Shown piece by piece: positions 54,775-63,134 of a stretch of DNA of 64,000 nucleotides. Under the pieces are notes generated by a model. It worked only from the letters and a program-made list of their open reading frames with translations. It did no database searches and was not told the origin of the DNA. Both the position numbers and the translations under genes were made by a program. The number at the start of each line of letters is the position of its first letter. The first letter of the stretch is position 1. The DNA is from an uncultured Bacteriovorax sp. (GTDB taxonomy: Bacteria; Bdellovibrionota; Bacteriovoracia; Bacteriovoracales; Bacteriovoracaceae): contig CAMLKK010000009.1 in assembly GCA_946480715.1 (NCBI GenBank), positions 27,263 through 91,262 of the forward strand. The letters are read 5' to 3'.

Positions 54775-56673
54775 ATGGTTACTCTCACACCAGAACAAAC
54801 CGCCAATAAATTAACTCGAATTAAAGATCAAGTGATCGCAGAATTTGTTGAGCGTGCCCACAAAGAATTGCACTCAGCTAAAACTGAGCGCGACAGCCTC
54901 GTCGATAGTCTTCCTTTCTTCATCGACAATCTCATTACGACATTGAAAGAAGGTAAGACCGAAGAAAATCTATTAGAAAGTTCTAACATCGGTGGGGCCC
55001 ATGGACGCGAACGTGCTTCACATATGCAATACGATCTTAACGATATTCTTATTGAATATAGAATTCTCACTCGCACACTCTTTGATTTTTTTCGTAGTGA
55101 CAATGAACGATTAGACGATTTGTCAGAAAAAATAATTCTGGATGCCATTCACAGAGGGATCGGAAATGCCTCTTCGGAATTCATAAAGTATCGCAACGAA
55201 ATCGATCAGATGCATGAAAAAGAATTGAATGATTTTTTTGAGCAGTCTCCCATCCCAATGTGTATTCTGCTTGGACCAGAACATCTTTTCACCTTGGCCA
55301 ATCCTGCCTATGAAGAATTGATGCAAAAGCATGTTGTGGGTAAAACAGTTAGAGAAGTTTTTCCAAATCATGAAGCTGATGAATACATTCCACTTTTGGA
55401 TGAAGTTTTAAAATCAGGCAAGGCCCATGTAGGACGTGAACAACCGTTTATTATTGATAATGGTATAACGAAGAGTACACGCATTCTCAATTTTGGTTAC
55501 CACCCTTTTCGCGATTTCAACGGAAATATTAAAGGCATAATGGCCATCGTTGCTGATGTAACAGAATCAGTAAAACTAAGAAAATTAAATGAAGAAGATA
55601 ATGCTCGCTTTCAAGAAATAGCCAATGCACTTCCGCTGATAGTCTGGACTGCAAAAAGTAAACTTGAAGTCGACTGGTATAGCGATTGGTGGTTTCAATA
55701 CCTGGATCAACCGCGAGGAACAACTTGGAATAATCCTGACAAATTGCCAATGCATCCAGAGGATGTTCAAGCAACTTTAAAAAAAATTGATGAGACTATC
55801 AAAAATGGAGATGATCATTTTATTACGGAACAGCGATTTAAACGCGGAAGTGACGGAGAATATCGTTGGCATTTGGTTCGCGCTGTTGCGCTTAAAGATG
55901 AAAACGGAAAAATAATCAAATGGGTTGGCGCCAACACTGATATACACGATCATAAAATGACTCTTCAGCGATTAAATGAAGAACGTGATTTACGCGAGAA
56001 ATTTGTGGCCATGCTCTCCCACGATTTAAGAACACCACTTGCGGCCGCCAAAATGAGTGCACAGCTTATCTCGCGCAAGAGTGAAGATTCAGCATTACAA
56101 AAAATTGCTTTTCGTATATCGGAACTCATGGATCGCGCCGATCATATGATTCGCGATTTGTTGGATGCGAATCTTATCAATGCTGGAGAAAAAATAGCAC
56201 TTAAATTAAAAAGAACAAATATTACTGAACTCCTGAGAGACACTGTTGATGAACTTTCCAGTATTCACGGTCACAGATTTGTTTTTATTGATGGAGAAGA
56301 GATCATAGGAGAATTTGATCCGGAAGCGATCCGAAGGATCGTTGAGAATCTTTGCAATAATGCGATTAAATATGGTGATAAGAGAAAGGATGTTATCGTC
56401 TCTATAAAATCAACAAACAAACAAGTAATGATCGATGTTCATAATGAAGGCAATCCCATAAAAAAATCCGAACAAGAAAAATTATTCGATCAATTCAAAC
56501 GCGCTGATAAAGTTAAGCAAGGATCAATTATCGGTTGGGGCTTAGGTTTAACTTTAGTGCGAGGATTAGTAGAAGCTCATAACGGAAAAGTAAGCGTTCA
56601 CAGTGAAGAAAAAAGGGGAACGACGTTTACTGTTATCATTCCACTTGAAGCGCAAAAGATCAGCGCAGGATAA
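54775..56673 (+). CDS. RsbR_N-PAS-PAS sensor histidine kinase, soluble
   Basis: 632 residues. The N-terminal about 150 residues are helical and resemble the RsbR/RsbU N-terminal (RsbRD_N, globin-like) sensor: HGRERASHMQYDLNDILIEYRIL. Then PAS 1 (about 155-270, PIPMCILLGPEHLFTLANP) and PAS 2 (about 280-395, LPLIVWTAKSKLEVDW, then PEYRWH type end). HisKA has His416 in MLSHDLRTPLAAAK; HATPase_c has ENLCNNAIKYGDK and GWGLGLTLVRGL. There is no membrane segment and no adjacent regulator. No ribosome site; ATGs at 54771 and 54775 are in different frames. The 3' end overlaps the convergent gene by 76 bases. Confidence 0.93.
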   Translation: MVTLTPEQTANKLTRIKDQVIAEFVERAHKELHSAKTERDSLVDSLPFFIDNLITTLKEGKTEENLLESSNIGGAHGRERASHMQYDLNDILIEYRILTRTLFDFFRSDNERLDDLSEKIILDAIHRGIGNASSEFIKYRNEIDQMHEKELNDFFEQSPIPMCILLGPEHLFTLANPAYEELMQKHVVGKTVREVFPNHEADEYIPLLDEVLKSGKAHVGREQPFIIDNGITKSTRILNFGYHPFRDFNGNIKGIMAIVADVTESVKLRKLNEEDNARFQEIANALPLIVWTAKSKLEVDWYSDWWFQYLDQPRGTTWNNPDKLPMHPEDVQATLKKIDETIKNGDDHFITEQRFKRGSDGEYRWHLVRAVALKDENGKIIKWVGANTDIHDHKMTLQRLNEERDLREKFVAMLSHDLRTPLAAAKMSAQLISRKSEDSALQKIAFRISELMDRADHMIRDLLDANLINAGEKIALKLKRTNITELLRDTVDELSSIHGHRFVFIDGEEIIGEFDPEAIRRIVENLCNNAIKYGDKRKDVIVSIKSTNKQVMIDVHNEGNPIKKSEQEKLFDQFKRADKVKQGSIIGWGLGLTLVRGLVEAHNGKVSVHSEEKRGTTFTVIIPLEAQKISAG

Positions 56674-57404
56674 GTGGCCATCCACACCCAAAAAAATCGA
56701 TTCAGACCAAAGATAACGAAATTGCTCAAATGAAAAAGAGCACCAGCAATGAGAAATGACTTAGGAAAAAAAAGCACTAGTGGAAAAGCTATTTCAAAAA
56801 CGAGCACTGACCATGAAAAAACTTTTGAGACAGAAGTATATTCGAGCGCTCTTAAGAGAAAAGTTGGGGCTTGATAATGGGGGGCAGAGATGAAATCGGC
56901 GGCCGCTTCACCTCGCTGCCATTTTGCTTTTTTTGCTTTATGAATCCCTGCTAAAAAATAAGAGAGAATCACCTGTATCGAAAGATACCATAAACATCCG
57001 GCGATCCATTTTTCATTTATCGATCCAATAAGCAGAATGAGGAGAGTAATGAGTGCCATATAATCACTGCCACCATTAAAAGAACCGCGCCATCTGATTG
57101 TGATGAGAAAGTTGGTAGCAAATAAAAATGCCAACAAAATCGGTGATTGTGGAATCAAAAAGAGAAGAACAGCTGCCACCATTCTTGCTTTCATTAGTCT
57201 TATAAAATTTTTATCCGGCATGACGAAATCTAGAAATTGAACAACAATTGAAGGAAGAAAAAGAATTTCATTGCGAAGTTCACTCCATCTCCAAATTCCT
57301 TTTTCACTTATTTGGTCCTTCAGTTTTACAAATTCTAAAGACTGCCAAAAAAGTGCAAAAGCTAGAAGTTGAGATACCCAAGTGAAGGCCAGTGTCGCAT
57401 CCAT
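56598..57404 (-). CDS. HTTM-like membrane protein (vitamin K-dependent carboxylase-like)
   Basis: 268 residues with about eight hydrophobic segments. The motif RGSFNGGSDYMALITL and the following helices with SYFLAGIHKAKKAKW are like the horizontally transferred transmembrane (HTTM) domain of gamma-carboxylase-related proteins. The C-terminal periplasmic domain of true carboxylases is not present. Its ATG overlaps the stop of the upstream gene (TAATG). Last of a three-gene operon with 57404 and 57836. Function unknown. Confidence 0.75.
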   Translation of the reverse strand: MDATLAFTWVSQLLAFALFWQSLEFVKLKDQISEKGIWRWSELRNEILFLPSIVVQFLDFVMPDKNFIRLMKARMVAAVLLFLIPQSPILLAFLFATNFLITIRWRGSFNGGSDYMALITLLILLIGSINEKWIAGCLWYLSIQVILSYFLAGIHKAKKAKWQRGEAAADFISAPHYQAPTFLLRALEYTSVSKVFSWSVLVFEIAFPLVLFFPKSFLIAGALFHLSNFVIFGLNRFFWVWMATYPALIFCASSGMITVNVVPLFSSL

Positions 57405-57814
57405 TAGACGTCTCCCTCATAAAATGGGGAGAGTAAAATATCTTCTTCGATAATTCCTTTTTTGCTCACGCTAGCTAATTTGAATTGAAACTTTTTTCCA
57501 TGACCAATGGCCGCTTGAACCATGTTGATGGTCAATTTATAGGACAGTGTTTGCTCAAAGGGGATTTGTCCATCATGCTTCTCGATGTCGTTTAAAAGCT
57601 GTCCAATGTGCGAATGGACAGCAAGGGTCATGTTACCTTGATCGTTGATGAGAAGGGCCCTTAAAGTGGTTTTTGGCGTTTGATAGAGAGGTTTCCAGAT
57701 GTCAGAAACGTCGTCACGATAAAAAAGCATGATTGTTTCAGAATAATCATCATAAAACTTCCAGGAAGGGAGCAGTGGCTTGATGAGATTGAGATACTTT
57801 TCAAAAAGTGTCAT
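57404..57814 (-). CDS. Cytosolic protein of unknown function, operon with HTTM gene
   Basis: 136 residues without a signal peptide. Possible alpha/beta protein with YDDYSETIMLFYRDDV, TTLRALLINDQGNMTLAV and LTINMVQAAIGHG. Translationally linked to the HTTM gene by a one-base overlap. Not recognised. It could be a soluble partner of the membrane protein. Confidence 0.7.
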   Translation of the reverse strand: MTLFEKYLNLIKPLLPSWKFYDDYSETIMLFYRDDVSDIWKPLYQTPKTTLRALLINDQGNMTLAVHSHIGQLLNDIEKHDGQIPFEQTLSYKLTINMVQAAIGHGKKFQFKLASVSKKGIIEEDILLSPFYEGDV

Positions 57815-57835
57815 CTCAATAGTTTAGTGCGAATT

Positions 57836-58180
57836 TTAAGAATGAGAATTGAAAAGTGTTTCAATAATCGCCGCTTTTCGATTCGTGAACAACTCTTGGA
57901 GAATGGTAAGAGATCCATTCATCTCAAACGGCGAATTTTTATTGAATTGAAAGTTCGAATCATTGATTTCGATGATTAATCCTTTCAATAGCAAGTGGTC
58001 TAATGTCTGTTTAGTCATTAATTCGCTCAAGAACAATCGGCTGCAAATATCTCGGGGAGAGAAACTTCCAGAAGGTTCCTGACGGAAAAAGCAAATCATT
58101 TCGATTTCGGTAACATTCTTGAAATGTGATTTGATGAAACTTTTAATTTCGATTAATGAATTATTCGAGTGTGAAGTCAT
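57836..58180 (-). CDS. Small winged-helix-like protein
   Basis: 114 residues. Helices with a helix-turn-helix look (PRDICSRLFLSELMTKQTLDHLLLKGLI) followed by short strands (IEINDSNFQFN) suggest a winged-helix DNA- or protein-binding domain. It is 22 bases before the next gene in a minus-strand operon, and starts 79 bases from the divergent LysR start. Exact family not recognised. Confidence 0.6.
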   Translation of the reverse strand: MTSHSNNSLIEIKSFIKSHFKNVTEIEMICFFRQEPSGSFSPRDICSRLFLSELMTKQTLDHLLLKGLIIEINDSNFQFNKNSPFEMNGSLTILQELFTNRKAAIIETLFNSHS

Positions 58181-58216
58181 ATCTTGTTCAAGAGTATAGA
58201 TGAAAAAAACAAAATA

Positions 58217-58235
58217 GGCAATTGCAATAATTGCC
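58217..58235. promoter_or_regulatory. Inverted repeat between LysR gene and divergent operon
   Basis: GGCAATT-GCAAT-AATTGCC: two perfect 7-bp arms with a 5-base centre. This T-N11-A-type symmetry is as expected for a LysR site, lying between the divergent starts at 58180 and 58259. Confidence 0.6.
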
Positions 58236-58243
58236 GGTCCGTT

Positions 58244-58258
58244 ATAGGATTTTCCTAT
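58244..58258. promoter_or_regulatory. Second palindrome next to the LysR start
   Basis: ATAGGA-TTT-TCCTAT, with perfect 6-bp arms, directly before the ATG at 58259 and overlapping its AGGA ribosome site. It could be an autoregulatory site or a hairpin hiding the start. Confidence 0.45.
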
Positions 58259-59155
58259 ATGTACAATATGAATTATCTATATGCCTTCTTTGTCTGCGCG
58301 GAACATTTGAATTTTTCAAAGGCCGCGGCCATTTTGGGAATTACTCAACCGTCTCTCAGTCAGCAGATTAAAAATCTTGAAGAACAGCTCGGGACACCTT
58401 TATTTCTTCGCAATGGAAAATCTGTCAGTTTAACATCGAAGGGACATGAATTACAAAAATCCTCATCACTGTTTTTTGATTTAAAAGATGAAGTTTCAAA
58501 ATGTGTTGAGGAAAAAACAAGTAAACGAAATTCGCCAGTCGCTCGAATTCTGGTTACTGACGAAGTTGAGCGACCATTCGTAGCTGAAGTTCTCGCCAAG
58601 GTTGCGCGAAGAATGAAAGGGAAGTTGGAGATTTTTTCTTCAACGACTGAAGAGGCGCTAAGTAGAACAGTAAACAATGAAACTGATATTTTACTTAGCC
58701 ATGAGAAAGTAGCATCAAGTTGGAAATTTATTAAAATTGATTTTCCCGTTTTTTTTGTCACTTCATCAACAATTCCTAAAATTCCAACTTTTGATAATCC
58801 AGGAAATGTTTTAAAAGTTATGGATTATTTCGGGCAGGATTTAATTATCCCGGCCGGAACAACAAAACTTGGAAAAGAACTTTCAACGTTCATGAAAAAG
58901 GAAAACATCAAAAGAACAGTGCTTCTCGAAAGTAATATTGTTTCATGTCTGGCTCGTTTCGTTTCCAGTGGAACTGGATGCACGTTTCTTCCACTGCCAT
59001 ATATTAAATCATCACTCTATCAGAATAGATTATTTATGGTCGGACCGCGTGACGGATATTGGAAGCACTCTATTTACATCTACGCCAATATGTCTACTGA
59101 AGAGCTGGATAATCACCCAATTGTAAAAATTATCCGTAGCTTTGGTGCTCTATAA
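58259..59155 (+). CDS. LysR-family transcriptional regulator
   Basis: 298 residues from ATG 58259 (58268 is also possible). Classical LTTR helix-turn-helix: AEHLNFSKAAAILGITQPSLSQQIKNLEE, followed by LGTPLFLRNGKSVSLTSKG. The effector domain starts around ARILVTDEV. Oriented away from the 56598-58180 operon, which is its likely target through 58217-58235. An upstream frame to 58184 runs through the operator and is not part of the gene. Confidence 0.93.
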   Translation: MYNMNYLYAFFVCAEHLNFSKAAAILGITQPSLSQQIKNLEEQLGTPLFLRNGKSVSLTSKGHELQKSSSLFFDLKDEVSKCVEEKTSKRNSPVARILVTDEVERPFVAEVLAKVARRMKGKLEIFSSTTEEALSRTVNNETDILLSHEKVASSWKFIKIDFPVFFVTSSTIPKIPTFDNPGNVLKVMDYFGQDLIIPAGTTKLGKELSTFMKKENIKRTVLLESNIVSCLARFVSSGTGCTFLPLPYIKSSLYQNRLFMVGPRDGYWKHSIYIYANMSTEELDNHPIVKIIRSFGAL

Positions 59156-59195
59156 GTAATAATATAATTCCTTCAATAAGCGTCTAGGAGATCGC

Positions 59196-59951
59196 ATGAA
59201 AGGAACGACATTTTTAAAACCACTAGAATTTATTCTAGAGGCCATTGGTGAAAAATGGAGTCAAGGCGATAAAATCAAAGGCAGTTTGAAAATTCGTAAT
59301 CACAGCGGCGACAACATCACTCTTCCTCTTGTTAAAATTATGCTGGCGGAAGGGAATTACAAAAAGATCAAAGCAAAAGACGCAAAAGCTTTTTCTAAAA
59401 TCGAAGAGAGTGATGTCGGATCAAACATCGCCCTTCTCGGCAACGAAGAAAAAGAATTCCCGTTCGAGTTTAAAATTTCAGAAACATCATCCATTACTGA
59501 CAAAAATGGAAGCCTCTATCTGGCCTTCTTCGATAAAGACGACACGCAACCTGCAAGTCATATAGAACTTGTGATTGAACCCCGTCCGGTCATTAAGCAG
59601 ACACTTGAGATCATCGAAAATTTTATTCGTTTCAAAGTGAAAGAAATGAAAAGTGTGAAAGGAATGGTAGAAGTAAAACTCATGCCACCTTCATCACGTG
59701 AGATGAGCAATATTGATTCTTTGATTTTAAGCCTGAGTGAGAAAGATAAGACTCTAACTCTTAAATACGCTTTCAATCTTCGTGGTATCGATATGTCGAG
59801 CGGAACAATGCAGACTCAAAAGAAAACTAAAGACTTTGAACAAGTGTTCACCTCTAAGCAATACATGATTTATGGTGATTCACTTAATCAAGATTTTATC
59901 ATTGCGTCACTTCAATCTATTCTTGCTGAAGTAAAACCAAAGCTACTCTAG
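59196..59951 (+). CDS. Beta-rich cytosolic protein, possibly arrestin-like fold
   Basis: 251 residues without signal peptide or membrane segment. The opening (LEFILEAIGEKWSQGDKIKG, then LKIRN) recalls the WxxGDxIxGxL pattern of arrestin/Spo0M-like beta sandwiches, but this is a weak resemblance. The C-half has LKYAFNLRGIDMSSG. The ATG has AGGAG 8 bases upstream. It overlaps the convergent exported gene by 4 bases. No confirmed function. Confidence 0.75.
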   Translation: MKGTTFLKPLEFILEAIGEKWSQGDKIKGSLKIRNHSGDNITLPLVKIMLAEGNYKKIKAKDAKAFSKIEESDVGSNIALLGNEEKEFPFEFKISETSSITDKNGSLYLAFFDKDDTQPASHIELVIEPRPVIKQTLEIIENFIRFKVKEMKSVKGMVEVKLMPPSSREMSNIDSLILSLSEKDKTLTLKYAFNLRGIDMSSGTMQTQKKTKDFEQVFTSKQYMIYGDSLNQDFIIASLQSILAEVKPKLL

Positions 59952-60328
59952 TCAGCGAGTAATTCGCAGTTGAGTTTTGCTTCAACTGGTGTTGATGCAT
60001 TTACATTCAAGTGTCCACTCAGTTCAATCACTTCTGATTGAACATCTGCCGTCATCCAACCACTAAAAGTTGATTGAGTATTTTTTAAATTGATTAAACC
60101 GCTATCACTTTCACTATTATCAAATGTGCCAGTGAGAGTATGGCCGCCATAGATCAATGTAAGCTCGGTTGCTCGCCCAGTGCCTGATCTATGTTCATAC
60201 ACATTCATCAGCAATTTGCTGTTTTCTTCAAAGAGAACGACGTCACCTTTACAAATTTTCCAGCGGCTATCTTTAGCAGAAGCCGAGAGTGAAGAAATGA
60301 GAAGAATAAGCGCGAGTGACATTTTCAT
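59948..60328 (-). CDS. Small exported protein
   Basis: 126 residues with signal peptide MKMSLALILLISSLSASA. The mature part is beta-rich (VVLFEENSKLLMNVYEH, TELTLIYGGHTLTGTFD) with two Cys, ending LNCELLAD. It lies on the minus strand, 33 bases after the paired membrane genes, and may be in the same operon. Not recognised. Confidence 0.75.
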   Translation of the reverse strand: MKMSLALILLISSLSASAKDSRWKICKGDVVLFEENSKLLMNVYEHRSGTGRATELTLIYGGHTLTGTFDNSESDSGLINLKNTQSTFSGWMTADVQSEVIELSGHLNVNASTPVEAKLNCELLAD

Positions 60329-60361
60329 CAGAAAGCTCCCTTAGCAGTTGAGAGCTGTTTA

Positions 60362-60763
60362 TCAAACTTTTTTGAATGATGAAAAGTTGCGCCTAGTTAT
60401 AGGAATAGCTTTTCGAACTAAGCGAATTATTAAGCATGAAACAAAGGCCGCAGTGCCGAGGGCGCCACCAAGTCCGATGTTATAAGGCAAAATGAAAATA
60501 AAAATTAAGGTAAAAATAAGACTACCCATGAAAAGATCGCGGTGACAAAAGAGAGAAGGATCACTCATACCTAAGAAACTTGCGCCTAAGAAAGCTGCAT
60601 TAAGTGTCTCCGCAAAAGGGAGAGATGTTAAATGCATGATGAGTACAAAAACTAGTGTTGTCATCGCAGAGATACGAATGGATCCCCAATGTGTTTTTTT
60701 TGCGAGCACATAAGTGAGCTGAGAACTAAAGATTGAAACGAGGAGGATCGAAAAATTGATCAC
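60362..60763 (-). CDS. Small membrane protein, paralogue of the upstream gene
   Basis: 133 residues with about five hydrophobic segments. It shares with the 60760-61125 protein a core pattern: AAFLGASFLGMSD, then IFTLIFIFILPYNIGLGGALGTAAFVS, aligned with FAGMTS and FANGFGGRLGTIAFISS. The C-terminus is basic (RRNFSSFKKV), so cytosolic. Its start overlaps the upstream stop by 4 bases. Function unknown; the pair may form a heterodimer. Confidence 0.75.
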   Translation of the reverse strand: MINFSILLVSIFSSQLTYVLAKKTHWGSIRISAMTTLVFVLIMHLTSLPFAETLNAAFLGASFLGMSDPSLFCHRDLFMGSLIFTLIFIFILPYNIGLGGALGTAAFVSCLIIRLVRKAIPITRRNFSSFKKV

Positions 60764-61125
60764 AACATTTTCCTCATCACAAAAAAGAATGCAGAAGAAA
60801 TAAATGCAATAGTTCCAAGTCGTCCACCAAATCCATTGGCAAAGGGTCTGCTGGTAATAAAAAGAATCGCGCAGAAAAGAGAAAGAATAAAAACATCCAT
60901 CGGATTTCGAAGTAATGTAAGTGATGTCATTCCAGCAAAGGCCCCTGAGTAGAGAGCTGCATGCAATCCGTTTCTTTCATAGAAGCGGGGAAAGTGTAAA
61001 AAAGATCCAGAGAGCCCAATACAAGCGGCCGCTGTCACAGCAGTGAAATGCAGTTCTTTTTGCAAGAAATAGCAGGCAAAGCAGCCAACATAAAAGGCAA
61101 TCACTTTAGTTGTAAACAATTTCAT
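60760..61125 (-). CDS. Small membrane protein, paralogue of the downstream gene
   Basis: 121 residues with about five hydrophobic segments and two Cys in the first helix (VGCFACYFLQ). Shared GGxLGTxAFxS motif near the end (GFGGRLGTIAFISSAFFF). First of the coupled pair; AAGGAG precedes the ATG. Each partner keeps a Lys/Arg patch at its C-terminus. Not recognised; transport or envelope role only as inference. Confidence 0.75.
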   Translation of the reverse strand: MKLFTTKVIAFYVGCFACYFLQKELHFTAVTAAACIGLSGSFLHFPRFYERNGLHAALYSGAFAGMTSLTLLRNPMDVFILSLFCAILFITSRPFANGFGGRLGTIAFISSAFFFVMRKML

Positions 61126-61215
61126 AAGGAGCCATTATAAAGCAAAACAGTCTTGATTTCGAGTTCCTTTATATTCTTTATCAACCTCTGGTAAAAATTA
61201 AGAAGGAGGAACGCC

Positions 61216-61527
61216 ATGGAATTTTCAACTTCAAATGTTTCTTACGACCGTCAATCGGCTTATTTACGACTCAAAAAAGTTAATCGAGAAGTGAGTTTAG
61301 AGACGGCAGCTAAGGTCATAAATGCCGGTGTGGCCATCGCTCAGTTCTTTTTGTCCCGTACCAGAAAGAAAAAATTGTGGATACTCGCTCCCATTGTTTC
61401 AATCCCTTATCTCGCAATGAATGCCACGCTTAAACGCGCACCTGTTGTAAAAATTCTAAAAAAGCTCGGATTGCGTTCAAAAGCAGAAATTGTGAGGGAG
61501 AAAGAGGAGCTGAAAAGGTTTATCTGA
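61216..61527 (+). CDS. Small basic protein with one hydrophobic part
   Basis: 103 residues. The ATG has AAGGAGGAACGCC upstream. A central hydrophobic stretch (IAQFFLSRTRKKKLWILAPIVSIPYLAMNATL) suggests one or two membrane segments flanked by basic clusters. The end is a charged helix (SKAEIVREKEELKRFI). Not recognised. Confidence 0.65.
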   Translation: MEFSTSNVSYDRQSAYLRLKKVNREVSLETAAKVINAGVAIAQFFLSRTRKKKLWILAPIVSIPYLAMNATLKRAPVVKILKKLGLRSKAEIVREKEELKRFI

Positions 61528-61584
61528 CAATAATCATCGGTTTTGTGGATTTTATAAACGACAGTACACGCCGATAAGCGGCCT

Positions 61585-61944
61585 ATGAAAAAGATTCTTA
61601 TTGTTGATGATGAGCAAGACATTCGAGAGCTCTACGAACACTATTTATTAAAAATAATGGGCGAAGAGAACATCACTGTAGCGATTGATGGTGTAGATGC
61701 TCTCATGAAATGTTCAATTGAAAAATTTGATTTCATTTTGCTCGATCATCGCATGCCTAAATTAAACGGAGCCGATTTACTTGTCGCTATTCGCACGACT
61801 CATGGACCTAATAGGATGACTCCTATAATTGTCATCTCTGGCTATATACCTGAAATAGAGCACGCTCCACATGAACTCGCTAAAACTTATTTTCTAAACA
61901 AACCTGTCGATTTCAAAAAATTACAGCTTATTTTGCATGGTTAG
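61585..61944 (+). CDS. Single-domain response regulator
   Basis: 119 residues, a receiver only. Acidic residues D8-D9, phospho-Asp54 in ILLDHRMPKLNG, Ser in IIVISGYIPEI and Lys in FLNKPVDFKK. It is a close paralogue of the receivers at 62020 and 36893. No ribosome site before the ATG. It lies 75 bases before the next receiver in the same direction. Confidence 0.93.
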   Translation: MKKILIVDDEQDIRELYEHYLLKIMGEENITVAIDGVDALMKCSIEKFDFILLDHRMPKLNGADLLVAIRTTHGPNRMTPIIVISGYIPEIEHAPHELAKTYFLNKPVDFKKLQLILHG

Positions 61945-62019
61945 AACCTTGATGAAATCTTCATATGGGCATGAGAAAAAATAACCGATAACTATGTTAC
62001 TTTTTTTAGGACAACAATA

Positions 62020-62397
62020 ATGGAAGTACAAAACATGAAAAACATTTTAATCGTTGATGACGAACAAGAGATTCACCAGGTGTTCAAGTCGTTTCTAAAT
62101 GAAACGATGGGCGAGCAGAATCTCACATTTTCGAATGATGGTGTCGAGGCAATGATGAAATGTACTGTTGAAAAGTACGACCTCATTTTGTTAGATCACA
62201 AGATGCCACGTCTTAATGGAATCGATTTACTTGTTGCTTTAAGAAATGGGTTAGGTGTTAATTCTGAAACTCCAATCGTTCTCATAACTGGAGCCCTTCC
62301 AGAAATTGCTTATCTTTCGGATGAATTGCCGAATACGTTCCTCGTTCAAAAGCCAGTAGACTTTGATCGATTAGAGCTCATCATAAAATCTTCTTAA
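62020..62397 (+). CDS. Single-domain response regulator
   Basis: 125 residues from ATG 62020 (AGGA 9 bases upstream; the ATG at 62035 also fits). Acidic pair D13-D14, phospho-Asp59 in LILLDHKMPRLNG, Thr in IVLITGALPEI and Lys in LVQKPVDFDRL. It shares with the 61585 receiver the unusual PEI insertion after the alpha-4 start, so the two arose by tandem duplication. No output domain, no kinase beside it. Confidence 0.93.
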   Translation: MEVQNMKNILIVDDEQEIHQVFKSFLNETMGEQNLTFSNDGVEAMMKCTVEKYDLILLDHKMPRLNGIDLLVALRNGLGVNSETPIVLITGALPEIAYLSDELPNTFLVQKPVDFDRLELIIKSS

Positions 62398-62400
62398 CGT

Positions 62401-62580
62401 TTAAATTTTTACTTTCCAAATTTCCTCAGTGTCTTTCACTGAGAAAACGAGGTAATCGGCGCCTCGAATATTTTCGAGATCTATCACTGTATTTTTCCCT
62501 TGAAGAACACCTGAGAGCATGAAGTGGATGATGTCTTCGAGACGTTTTGTGAGTGGTTGTTTTGCGACTTGTCCTGCCAT
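62401..62580 (-). CDS. 59-residue cytosolic protein
   Basis: ATG at 62580 (complement) with AAGGA 9 bases upstream, encoding 59 residues: MAGQVAKQPLTKRLEDIIHF, then MLSGVLQGKNTVIDLENI and RGADYLVFSVKDTEEIW, ending KVKI. An amphipathic helix followed by a beta hairpin. It lies directly after, and converges with, the second receiver (3 bases apart). Composition and clean ribosome site make it likely real. No family recognised. Confidence 0.7.
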   Translation of the reverse strand: MAGQVAKQPLTKRLEDIIHFMLSGVLQGKNTVIDLENIRGADYLVFSVKDTEEIWKVKI

Positions 62581-62733
62581 CTTAGAATTCCTTCTGTGTG
62601 GGTGGATCTAAGTTCTAGATTGAAAAGTTTTGATCAAAAATACGCAGCATGTGCAAAACTTCCTTGAGGAAAAATTCACTTTTGTACCAGCGTTAAGTAC
62701 CGATACTCAAGCTCCACGTTGTCTGGAGCACAA

Positions 62734-63126
62734 ATGCGCAAAACCAATTTTATTCTAACTGCATTATTTTTATTCACAGCATGTTCGACGACAGTTGATC
62801 ACTCACCAACGTTCAGAACATTTTCTAGTCATAAAAAAATTCAAGTGAATGAAGTTGTCATGACCTTGCATAATCGAATTGCCCGCGTGACAGAGTTGCG
62901 AGGGAGCGAAACTACACAAGAAGCACTGGTAGAAAATTTAGGTTGGTATAATGTTCGTGATCTCACTCCGGAATCAAACGAATGCGTGAAAAATGTTTGT
63001 TCTGGAGAATTTGTCAACGTGAACCAAACGGAAAAAATGTTCGTGGTTCACATCTTTGTTGATGGCCGAGTCTATTTAACTCATAATAAGAGTTTCAGAG
63101 TCGAACGAATTGAAAATTTAAACTAG
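62734..63126 (+). CDS. Small lipoprotein
   Basis: 130 residues from ATG 62734 (TGGAG 7 bases upstream). SPII signal MRKTNFILTALFLFTAC with lipobox FTAC. The mature part has strand-like stretches (KIQVNEVVMTLHNRIARV, MFVVHIFVDGRVYLTH) and two further Cys in ECVKNVCSG. No family recognised. 8 bases before the acetyltransferase gene, thus probably co-transcribed. Confidence 0.75.
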   Translation: MRKTNFILTALFLFTACSTTVDHSPTFRTFSSHKKIQVNEVVMTLHNRIARVTELRGSETTQEALVENLGWYNVRDLTPESNECVKNVCSGEFVNVNQTEKMFVVHIFVDGRVYLTHNKSFRVERIENLN

Positions 63127-63134
63127 AGTCATAA

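Noticed and set aside
61570..61577. GCCGATAA, matching the -10 of a sigma-28 (FliA) promoter before the receiver at 61585
   Set aside because: The required TAAA is not at the 15-base distance (TTTA there), and the start codon would be at the transcription start.
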